Source of the DNA: a virus
Direction: 5' to 3' (one strand)
Virus record (IMG/VR): IMGVR_UViG_3300030419_007944
Coordinates: 1-55,831 of that record
DNA: 55,831 nucleotides
The notes under the pieces are model-generated. The model had not been told where the DNA came from. It worked only from the letters and a program-made list of their open reading frames with translations, and did not search any database. Numbering within the stretch: the first letter of the stretch is position 1; each line of letters starts with the position of its first letter. A program made the position numbers and the translations under genes. Positions 43,756 to 49,789 of the stretch are shown here, one piece after another.

Positions 43756-44440
43756 TATTCTCCAACTCTTGCTCAAATAAAAAGATTAATTTATTATATA
43801 TATAAGGACATATTTCTCTTAATAAAGAGCTATCTCCTAAATAATATTCTTCGAATCCAGCTGCAAAGTATTCTCTCAATGAAATAGTAGAATAAGGGTT
43901 CAAGAAAATATTCACCGTCATTAATCTTAGAGAATCATAGCCTATTTCTTCGAAAGTAAGATTATCAAATTCTTTGTCGTACTTGGTGTTTAAGAAATCG
44001 ATATTCTCAGTATGGTACCCGTGTTCTTTTAAAATATTTTCTAGTGCTTTCCTTTTTAATAAAAATTCACGCTCAATAGCACCGTCAGCATAAATTGAAT
44101 CACCGTGATTTTTTTCTATTGCATGTGCTATCTCGTGAACAACATCATCTAAAAAGTCTTCCTCGCTATCCTGCACATTAGAAGCATAAATAGCGCCATC
44201 CATATATGCGGCATTGACATTCTTTTCTTTTAAAAAATCAAAATCTCCCACATATACAATCTCAATAAGATTTAAAAAATGATCTGGAATTTTTCGTACA
44301 ACATCATTAAAAACTCTAGAAATATCTATACTATTTGTCAATTCATCCTTTACAACGACATCGATATTTCCAAAATGATATTGCGAAAGAGTTCTATTCC
44401 GCTGTTTCATGTAGTCTATTATCTTGTTCTTGTTTATCAT
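43745..44440 (-). CDS. HExxH zinc metallopeptidase-like protein
   Basis: A 231-residue protein with VVHEIAHAIEKNHG, giving a zinc-binding HEIAH at 102-106, and a downstream REYFAAGFEEYYL segment with a Glu that could be the third ligand, about 90 residues later. The layout resembles the ATLF (anthrax lethal factor)-type peptidase group in general terms. No signal peptide is seen, so it would act in the cytoplasm or in the virion. ATG 44440 follows GAGGAG; the frame is open to 44473. Substrate unknown. Confidence 0.65.
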   Translation of the reverse strand: MINKNKIIDYMKQRNRTLSQYHFGNIDVVVKDELTNSIDISRVFNDVVRKIPDHFLNLIEIVYVGDFDFLKEKNVNAAYMDGAIYASNVQDSEEDFLDDVVHEIAHAIEKNHGDSIYADGAIEREFLLKRKALENILKEHGYHTENIDFLNTKYDKEFDNLTFEEIGYDSLRLMTVNIFLNPYSTISLREYFAAGFEEYYLGDSSLLREICPYIYNKLIFLFEQELENNEY

Positions 44441-44705
44441 GAGACTCCTCGATGGAACGACCTGTATCGACATCTGTTAGAGCCTGCTGATATCCTCGAA
44501 CCCAGTTCTCTTCAGCAATTGCCAACAAGAATTCTGGAAACTCATCAGCTAAGACTTCTACTATCATTTCCACTGTCACATTATTATCTTCTGGTCTTTT
44601 TCTGTCGCCCACATACTCTATCAAGAGATTTTTTAACGGGCCCTCTTTTCTAACAACTTCTTTAAGATTCTTTTCTAGAAATTCTTTCTCGCTTATATGT
44701 TCCAT
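44394..44705 (-). CDS. Small acidic protein of unknown function
   Basis: The 103-residue protein is acidic and helical: EKEFLEKNLKEVVRKEGPLKNLLIEYVGDR, VTVEMIVEVLADEFPEFLLAIAEENWVRGYQQALTD. I do not recognise a family. The frame allows a TTG at 44711, but ATG 44705 has AGGAG six bases upstream. It overlaps the metallopeptidase gene by 47 bases and begins nine bases after the lipoprotein gene ends. The helical pattern is well kept, so I treat it as a real gene. Confidence 0.6.
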   Translation of the reverse strand: MEHISEKEFLEKNLKEVVRKEGPLKNLLIEYVGDRKRPEDNNVTVEMIVEVLADEFPEFLLAIAEENWVRGYQQALTDVDTGRSIEESHDKQEQDNRLHETAE

Positions 44706-44714
44706 ACTCAACTC

Positions 44715-45542
44715 CTATTCAAAAGGAAGGTTAGGTACTTCGTTGTAAAGTACCATATTAATTTTATTTTCGATCAAAGCAGACCAGTAGCCTTCTTCAA
44801 CAAGGCGAATGCCCATATCTTTTGTGGTTACTAAAATAGAAAACGGCCATGCATGATTTGGTGCATATGGCAGAAATTCTCTTTTTGGATCGGCATAAAA
44901 AGAATATGGTATGGCTTGTCCCGCTTCTGTTTCTGCCATGTGTTTCCAGCTTTCCATAAAATATAAATCCGCTGCAAAGCCGGCTGAATTAGTATCTCCA
45001 TGCGTTGTATCAAACGGAACATCTCCAGGAATATTAGCGTTTCCAAGAGTATAGATTATTTCTAGGCCATCTGGTGCATATTCTTCATATATGCTGACCA
45101 AGGCTGCAGCTTCCATCAGGCACGGACCACACCAGCCGGCACTAGAAACGATTACTAAGGCCTTCACCTTCTCTGATTTATAAAAATCTCCCAACTCAAT
45201 CCACTCATCCTTCCATGGCTCATAAAACGTCATGTTTGGGACAATATGAAATTTATTCAGTGAATAAGGTCCGGGTGGATAGGAGAGAACTTCTTCAAGT
45301 GTCTCTGAGTCTTGCAGGTCGACGGCGATGACAACATCTAAAAAATTTGAATCTGGCTTACTATCTTCAGCGGGCTCTGCGGCGTCAATAGTTGAATCTG
45401 GATTATCAATATCCGAGAAGTTAACATCGGCTTGAATATCTTCCACTACATTGGAATCTCTTAGAGCTACATTTATATCGCACGCTGTCAAGGACAGCAC
45501 GACAGCGCCAAAAAAAGTAGCATAAGTTTTAAAAATTTTCAT
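44715..45542 (-). CDS. Thioredoxin-like lipoprotein (TlpA/AhpC-type)
   Basis: A 275-residue protein with a lipoprotein signal: a basic start, a hydrophobic segment, and lipobox LTAC with Cys21. An Asp/Ser-rich spacer (about 22-85) follows. Residues 125 onward form a thioredoxin-like domain with SSAGWCGPC (Cys138, Cys141) and a later IPYSFYADPKREFLPYAPNHAWPFSILV with the cis-Pro region. The long acidic spacer and the YPPGPYSLN linker resemble lipoproteins of deltaproteobacterial-type bacteria, which hints at the origin or the host (inference from memory of composition, not a search). It would sit on the membrane surface and reduce or exchange disulphides. Signs of acquisition from a bacterium are possible. 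No obvious partner is nearby. Confidence 0.75.
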   Translation of the reverse strand: MKIFKTYATFFGAVVLSLTACDINVALRDSNVVEDIQADVNFSDIDNPDSTIDAAEPAEDSKPDSNFLDVVIAVDLQDSETLEEVLSYPPGPYSLNKFHIVPNMTFYEPWKDEWIELGDFYKSEKVKALVIVSSAGWCGPCLMEAAALVSIYEEYAPDGLEIIYTLGNANIPGDVPFDTTHGDTNSAGFAADLYFMESWKHMAETEAGQAIPYSFYADPKREFLPYAPNHAWPFSILVTTKDMGIRLVEEGYWSALIENKINMVLYNEVPNLPFE

Positions 45543-45554
45543 ATCATTCTCTTG

Positions 45555-46862
45555 TTAAAGTATTTTCGAGGCTAATGTCGCGACTTTTGATCTTTCACCT
45601 TTCACTAAAGTAACGTGGCCGGCTAGTTGATGTGGCTTAAATTTTTCCACAGCATAAGAAAGACCATTCGAGGTAGCATCTAGATATACACTATCTATTT
45701 GCTCGACATCGCCAGTTAAGACTATTTTGGTATTTTCTCCCACTCTTGTTATTATAGTCTTAAGTTCGTGTGTTGTTAAATTTTGTGCTTCATCAATGAT
45801 GATGTAGGCATTAGAAATAGAGCGACCTCGAATATAAGTCAAAGCTTCCAGTTCGATTGTCCTGTCATCAAAAAAATGACTCATATTTTCTCTTTTTCCA
45901 TTTAAAAGAAAATCAAGATTATCCTGAATGGGCATAAGCCATGGTTTCATCTTTTCTTCCATAGTTCCTGGCAGGAAGCCAATATCTTTTCCTAATGGCT
46001 GCACTGGCCGGGAAACTACTAATTTTTTATATATATTTTTTTCTATTACTTGTTCTAAACCAACAGCTAAGGCCAAGAGCGTCTTGCCGCAGCCGGCTTT
46101 TCCTATTAAAGTAACTATAGGCACCGACGGATCTAACAGTAAGTCCAATCCAAACATTTGTTCTTTATTTCTAGGCTTTAAGCTCCAAATACCATTCTTG
46201 TATTCATTAACCTTTCTAAGCCTAGAATCGTAATCTATAAATCTTGCTAATGCTGTTTTTTTATCATTAGCATTTGAAACTAGCATAACCATTTGATTTG
46301 GAAAAATATTTATCTCGTCCTCCTCCAGGAAAACTTCTTCTCCTGCATAAAAATGATCAATGACTTGATCATCTACCAGATGTTTGGTAAAGCCAGTATA
46401 TAATTCACTTGTATCTGAAATTATCTTATTAGGAACATAATCCTCAGTTGGTATGCCAAGAGAATCGCACTTTACCCTCATGTTGATATCGCGTGTAACA
46501 ACAATTACCTTACGACGCGCATGACGATTTTTTTCTGTTATAGCAGTGCCAATAATTTCGTTGTCCGCGCTGTCCAGGCCAAAATCGGGAGGGACAGATT
46601 TTGCATCGTATCCTCTTGCCGATAGCAATCCTAGGCCCTTACCTAGGCGAACACCCTTATGTAAGTTACCTTTACTTCTCAGACCATCAAGGATCCGAAT
46701 AGTTGATCTCGCATTGAGGCCAACACCGTCTTGTCTTTTCTTATGCTTATCTATTTCATCTAATACTTTTAAAGGTATAACAATGTCGTTATTCTTAAAT
46801 TCAAATATAGAATGTGCATTTGTTAAAAAAACGTTGGTATCAAGAACGTAGGTTTTTTTCAT
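45555..46862 (-). CDS. phoH: PhoH-family ATPase with N-terminal PIN domain
   Basis: The 435-residue protein joins a PIN nuclease-like domain (residues about 1-145; YVLDTNVFL, Asp8, VIVVTRDINMRVKC) to a PhoH ATPase domain. The Walker A motif GKAGCGKT is at 254-261, Walker B IIIDEAQN at about 354-361, and TGDVEQID the sensor region. PhoH/PIN proteins (YlaK/PhoL-type) bind RNA and are common in marine phages, sometimes expressed under phosphate limitation; their phage role is unclear. A TATAAATA box lies 31 bases before the ATG with AAGG close to it. The gene starts divergently from the trypsin-like gene, 42 bases away. Confidence 0.88.
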   Translation of the reverse strand: MKKTYVLDTNVFLTNAHSIFEFKNNDIVIPLKVLDEIDKHKKRQDGVGLNARSTIRILDGLRSKGNLHKGVRLGKGLGLLSARGYDAKSVPPDFGLDSADNEIIGTAITEKNRHARRKVIVVTRDINMRVKCDSLGIPTEDYVPNKIISDTSELYTGFTKHLVDDQVIDHFYAGEEVFLEEDEINIFPNQMVMLVSNANDKKTALARFIDYDSRLRKVNEYKNGIWSLKPRNKEQMFGLDLLLDPSVPIVTLIGKAGCGKTLLALAVGLEQVIEKNIYKKLVVSRPVQPLGKDIGFLPGTMEEKMKPWLMPIQDNLDFLLNGKRENMSHFFDDRTIELEALTYIRGRSISNAYIIIDEAQNLTTHELKTIITRVGENTKIVLTGDVEQIDSVYLDATSNGLSYAVEKFKPHQLAGHVTLVKGERSKVATLASKIL

Positions 46863-46892
46863 GTCTTTTGCCTTGTAATGTAAATAGTTTTC

Positions 46893-46900
46893 TATTTATA
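46893..46900 (-). promoter_or_regulatory. T4-type late promoter TATAAATA before the PhoH gene
   Basis: The minus strand reads TATAAATA here, an exact match to the T4 late promoter -10 box, which needs no -35 element and is read by the gp55 sigma factor. It is 31 bases upstream of the PhoH ATG. A gp55-like gene is present at 21585-22298. It lies in the short divergent region with the trypsin-like gene. The site is AT-rich, so chance is possible, though an 8-base match is uncommon outside coding sequence here. Confidence 0.6.
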
Positions 46901-46904
46901 TTAG

Positions 46905-47759
46905 ATGTTATCAAAATCAAAACATTTTTTTATCTTTGTTTTTCTTTCTATGATGTTTCCCATAGTATCATCTTGTGCAGGAAATATTCAGAGCACTAAG
47001 GCAAAAAAATTTAAGTGGCCTCTTCAGTCATTTGTAAAAATTGAAAATCTAATATACAAAATGAAATGTACGCCAGATGATGTCGAAGATCTAAATTCAG
47101 AATGTTATGCGCCTAGAGGGGGATCCACAGGCTCTGGAGCTGTAGTTGGGAGAACAAAAACAGGATCTTATGTAATAACCGCTGGCCATATATGTGAGCG
47201 CGGCGGAGAAAAAATTGAATCAATAGAATCGATTGTTATTCCGGACAATACCAATAAACAAAAACATATAACAAGAAATTTCTTTTTTGTCTATGACTGG
47301 GATTATTTTAAATATTCTGCGGAGGTTCTCGACATTGATAATGAAGAAGATCTTTGCCTATTACACGTATGGGGCCTCTTTGCAAAGCCCCTCTATTTAA
47401 GCAAAAAGCGTCCTAAAAGAGGAGATAAAGTGTATTCAATGGCTGCTCCTGGTGGAATCTTTCAAAAAAATACCGCGCCATTGTTCGAAGGCTTATTTAG
47501 CGGTATGTATAATCATTACGAATTTGATAAAAAAGCAATGTATACAATGCCAGTACTAGGTGGCATGTCAGGTGCGGCTATAATGAACGAAAAAGGCGCA
47601 TTAGTAGGCGTTATTTCAGCCGGATATATAAGGTTTCATCACATTATGCTAGGCACTAGATACAGCCCAACAATAAGATTTATTCTTCGCAATGTCAAAA
47701 GAGACATGAAAATCAGAGGAAGAGAAGCCAAAGACAGCAAGGCTGTAAGATTTAAGTAA
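46905..47759 (+). CDS. Trypsin-like serine protease lipoprotein
   Basis: This is the only protein gene on the plus strand. The 284-residue protein starts with a lipoprotein-type signal: basic start, FFIFVFLSMMFPIVSSC, with Cys24 as the likely lipidation site. The protease domain has TAGHIC (His95), NEEDLCLLHV (Asp149) and GGMSGAAIM (Ser222), so the catalytic triad is complete and an active enzyme is expected. The C-terminus is basic (KRDMKIRGREAKD). Start is ATG 46905; the ribosome binding site is weak. It converges with the SpoU gene, both stops lying in a small hairpin. Orientation and lipidation suggest a separately acquired module, maybe an envelope or superinfection-related protein. Confidence 0.8.
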   Translation: MLSKSKHFFIFVFLSMMFPIVSSCAGNIQSTKAKKFKWPLQSFVKIENLIYKMKCTPDDVEDLNSECYAPRGGSTGSGAVVGRTKTGSYVITAGHICERGGEKIESIESIVIPDNTNKQKHITRNFFFVYDWDYFKYSAEVLDIDNEEDLCLLHVWGLFAKPLYLSKKRPKRGDKVYSMAAPGGIFQKNTAPLFEGLFSGMYNHYEFDKKAMYTMPVLGGMSGAAIMNEKGALVGVISAGYIRFHHIMLGTRYSPTIRFILRNVKRDMKIRGREAKDSKAVRFK

Positions 47760-47767
47760 TTTTGGAA

Positions 47768-48304
47768 TTACAATGCTTCATTTAATTTTCTCATAAAATC
47801 GTACATAGCAATACCAGAAGATGTTCCGACATTCATGCTGCGTACTGAGCCGTACTGAGTTATCGATACAACATGATCTGCTAGCGAAAGCATTTCATCT
47901 GTAAGCCCAGTCCCTTCTTCACCAAAGATCATGAGAGGATTATCTGGCCAAACAAAACTCTCTAGAGGAACCGACCCCTCTACATTGTCCAGGCAAACGA
48001 ATGTAAAACTAGATTTAAGAGAAACAAGCCTCCCAGGATCGTTGATGTGAGCAAGATCAACATAATGGTGAGTTCCGACAGCACCGCGCCGGTCATATTT
48101 CTTCTTACCGTAATAAAAAACTTTTTCAGCGTTGAAAGCATTTGCATTCCTTATCATAGTGCCAATATTAAAATCGCCTTGCCAGTGTTCCATAAGAACA
48201 GAAAAAGGATTGCTAGTGGCTCTAAGAGTTTGTTTAATTTCATCTATTGATGAATTTTTAAACTCATCAGTTACATTATATGTCCATGAGCGCCATCTGT
48301 TAAT
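47768..48304 (-). CDS. SpoU/TrmH-family RNA 2'-O-methyltransferase, apparently with an ATT start
   Basis: The C-terminal two thirds show the SpoU knot: GDFNIGTMIRNANAFN (motif 1), PLMIFGEEGTGL (motif 2) and VRSMNVGTSSGIAMYDFM (motif 3). The first ATG is at 48193, but the same frame continues upstream for 37 more codons (including IDEIKQTLRATSNPFSVL) without ATG, GTG or TTG. At 48304 an ATT follows AAGGAG by six bases, so I place the start there, giving 178 residues. ATT starts are very rare (infC is the known case). The gene starts 22 bases past the tRNA-Lys 3' end. A ribose methylation target on tRNA or rRNA is the family role. Confidence 0.75.
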   Translation of the reverse strand: MNRWRSWTYNVTDEFKNSSIDEIKQTLRATSNPFSVLMEHWQGDFNIGTMIRNANAFNAEKVFYYGKKKYDRRGAVGTHHYVDLAHINDPGRLVSLKSSFTFVCLDNVEGSVPLESFVWPDNPLMIFGEEGTGLTDEMLSLADHVVSITQYGSVRSMNVGTSSGIAMYDFMRKLNEAL

Positions 48305-48325
48305 GTCTTTCTCCTTATTGGAAAT

Positions 48326-48401
48326 TGGTGCCCCCTGTAGGGTTCGAACCTACGACCTACGGATTAAAAGTCCGGTGCTCTGCCAACTGAGCTAAGGAGG
48401 C
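48326..48401 (-). tRNA. tRNA-Lys (anticodon TTT)
   Basis: The minus strand reads a complete 76-base tRNA: acceptor GCCTCCT pairs with AGGGGGC (one G-T pair), D arm TAGCTCAGTTGGCAGAGC, anticodon arm CCGGACTTTTAATCCGT with loop CTTTTAA and anticodon TTT, T arm GTAGGTTCGAACCCTAC, and an encoded CCA end. The 5' base directly follows the TAA stop of the thermonuclease gene. It is co-directional with the SpoU gene and probably lies in the same transcript. Confidence 0.93.
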
Positions 48402-48725
48402 TTAGTATACTATTGCGTGACCTTCAGATAGCAATAGCTGGTTGATGTTTTCTTTATCTAAAAATATTTCTGCTAGCAAGCGACCGTATTTTCCTTTTCT
48501 ATCTTTATGAGTCTTAACTACGATATTTTTATTAAGAATTTTTTTTCTTAAAAAATCTCTTGAAGCTAAACCCTGAGTTCGAGAGGTGCCTCTAACTTCT
48601 GGAGCATTAATTCCTAACAACCTAAGTCGTTGTTTTCTAAGAAGTACTCCAAAGCCTAAGTCTATGTCGACAGTCACCGTGTCGCCGTCGTAAACTTTAG
48701 TTACATAAGCACTGTATGTGTACAT
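48402..48725 (-). CDS. Thermonuclease-like protein (SNase family)
   Basis: A 107-residue SNase-fold protein. VYDGDTVTVDIDLG carries the metal-binding Asp pair, RLRLLGINAPEVRG has the catalytic Arg and Glu region, and KTHKDRKGKYGRLLAEIFL the second catalytic Arg. The protein is short compared with the mature staphylococcal enzyme (about 149 residues) but keeps all active-site motifs. It starts in a TAATG overlap with the gene upstream, and its stop abuts the tRNA-Lys. Phage SNase-like proteins may act in host DNA breakdown; no signal peptide is seen. Confidence 0.82.
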   Translation of the reverse strand: MYTYSAYVTKVYDGDTVTVDIDLGFGVLLRKQRLRLLGINAPEVRGTSRTQGLASRDFLRKKILNKNIVVKTHKDRKGKYGRLLAEIFLDKENINQLLLSEGHAIVY

Positions 48726-48949
48726 TATAGCTTAACTAAGTTTTTTCGACACCAGTGAAGAGTCTTGGTCTGCAACACGCCGGTGCGAACGTTTTTTACC
48801 CGAGCTACTTCTGCTTCTTCGTCAATTTCTAGTAAAATAACTTTTTCAGTAGTACGAGATTTCTTAACATATACTTCGTCTAGCGACAGCTGGATGTTCT
48901 TATATTTATTATATTCATTCAGATAAATTTGCTTACTTTTTCTTTGCAT
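48725..48949 (-). CDS. Small basic protein of unknown function
   Basis: A 74-residue protein rich in Lys and Glu, with a beta-like middle (TEKVILLEIDEEAEVARVKNVRTGVLQTKTLHW) that looks like a small SH3- or OB-type barrel. I do not recognise the family. The frame opens with a GTG at 48955, but ATG 48949 is better spaced behind GAGAGAG. It lies 18 bases past the 3' end of the tRNA-like element and is coupled to the SNase gene. Confidence 0.55.
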   Translation of the reverse strand: MQRKSKQIYLNEYNKYKNIQLSLDEVYVKKSRTTEKVILLEIDEEAEVARVKNVRTGVLQTKTLHWCRKNLVKL

Positions 48950-48967
48950 AACCACTCTCTCAATAAC

Positions 48968-49047
48968 TGGTGGGACAAGTGGGGCTCGAACCCACGTGTG
49001 ACCAACTACTCTTTCTACGCTTTATAAGAGCGAGGAGATACTGTCCC
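48968..49047 (-). tRNA. tRNA-like element with unusual D/anticodon region (anticodon TAT candidate)
   Basis: The minus strand has a proper acceptor: GGGACAG pairs with TTGTCCC, a T arm GTGGGTTCGAGCCCCAC and an encoded CCA. The middle is unusual. The only candidate anticodon arm is CGCT-CTTATAA-AGCG, a loop identical to that of tRNA-Ile(TAT), but it starts just seven bases after the acceptor, leaving no room for a D arm, and 21 bases follow it before the T arm. Total length is 80. It may be a decayed or D-armless tRNA, or a structured RNA using tRNA ends. No conventional D arm can be drawn. Confidence 0.45.
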
Positions 49048-49079
49048 ATGGTTATACCGTAGGAACATGTATCATGTTG

Positions 49080-49253
49080 TCAATCTAATAAAAGCTTAAG
49101 TTGCTTCTCTTCTTTTCTCTCATCTAGCTCCATTTCTTCGCGAAGCTCTTCATGCTGAAGGCTGGCTAAATGAGGATATTTCGCGAATAATTCAGGGAGA
49201 CTTAACTTTTCTCTTATTTGAATTTTTCTTATCTCTTGAGCTATTTTTCCCAT
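49080..49253 (-). CDS. Small helical protein of unknown function
   Basis: A 57-residue charged helical protein (IAQEIRKIQIREKLSLPELFAKYPHLASL followed by an acidic, Gln/Glu-rich end). The start at ATG 49253 is supported by a perfect GGAGG nearby; a longer frame exists to 49295. It overlaps the secreted-protein gene by 62 bases. I do not recognise it. Confidence 0.55.
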   Translation of the reverse strand: MGKIAQEIRKIQIREKLSLPELFAKYPHLASLQHEELREEMELDERKEEKQLKLLLD

Positions 49254-49536
49254 TTTCTTCCTCCGCAGCCTTGAGATCTCTCTTGATCTTGTCATACCTA
49301 GCGACTCTTAGTTTAAAATTTTCAAAAAATTTGTAACACTCTGGTCCGGGGTCTTGACCTTGCTGTCTATAATGTTTGGCGCACATTTCTGCATTAACTG
49401 CGTTAGTCACTGCTTCAGATCCGTCTTCGAATCCTAATATATATGCCCTATCGGAAGAAACAGACTGACTATTTGTTGGCGTCGATGCTGGGATCGTAGC
49501 CATAGCTAATACTAAAATATATTTGGATATTGTCAT
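49192..49536 (-). CDS. Small secreted protein of unknown function
   Basis: A 114-residue protein with a signal peptide-like start (ISKYILVLAMATIPASTPT), probably cleaved around residue 17-24. The rest has Cys52 and Cys67 that may form a disulphide, AYILGFEDGSEAVTNAVNAEMCAKHYRQQG, and a Lys/Asn-rich C-terminus. It is coupled to the coiled-coil gene by ATGA. It is probably a periplasmic protein. Function unknown. Confidence 0.55.
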   Translation of the reverse strand: MTISKYILVLAMATIPASTPTNSQSVSSDRAYILGFEDGSEAVTNAVNAEMCAKHYRQQGQDPGPECYKFFENFKLRVARYDKIKRDLKAAEEENGKNSSRDKKNSNKRKVKSP

Positions 49537-49715
49537 TTTTTACCTCTAATCAAGTTTGGTAATTGTCTTTCGAACTTATCTAGATCATCCTCTACAGCTT
49601 TTTTAAAGTTTGCTAAATCTCTCTGAATCAAAAATACCTCATCAGATAATTTATTGATTTCATTTTGAATATTCTCAATCTTAATATGCTCTGAATCTTC
49701 TTCTTTTACACTCAT
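49533..49715 (-). CDS. Small coiled-coil protein
   Basis: A 60-residue protein with a regular heptad pattern (IKIENIQNEINKLSDEVFLIQRDLANFKKAVEDDL). It has no membrane segment. ATG 49715 is preceded by AGGAA and by the AT-rich region 49716-49789, which may hold a promoter. It begins the operon of small genes that includes the secreted protein and the tRNA-like element. Unknown function. Confidence 0.5.
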   Translation of the reverse strand: MSVKEEDSEHIKIENIQNEINKLSDEVFLIQRDLANFKKAVEDDLDKFERQLPNLIRGKK

Positions 49716-49789
49716 AAAATTAGTTCCTATAATATGCTCATACCAAACAAGCTCTCTTATATAATAAACTCTTTTATATATAAGTTAAG
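49716..49789 (-). promoter_or_regulatory. AT-rich intergenic region with possible late promoters
   Basis: On the minus strand this gap contains TATATAAA and TATATAAG, each one mismatch from the T4 late box, and AGGAA before the 49715 start. It also has an 8-base inverted repeat, CTTATATA/TATATAAG with a 13-base loop, but this is AT-only and has no GC stem or T run, so a terminator is not supported. The region separates the 791-residue gene's stop from the small-gene operon. Confidence 0.35.

Noticed and set aside
47756-47771. Hairpin GTAATT/AATTAC between convergent genes as a bidirectional terminator
   Set aside because: Only 6 AT-rich base pairs and no U tract; it does include both stop codons but is too weak to call.
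49755-49785. Inverted repeat CTTATATA/TATATAAG as terminator
   Set aside because: The stem is A/T only with a 13-base loop and no following T run, so chance in AT-rich DNA explains it.
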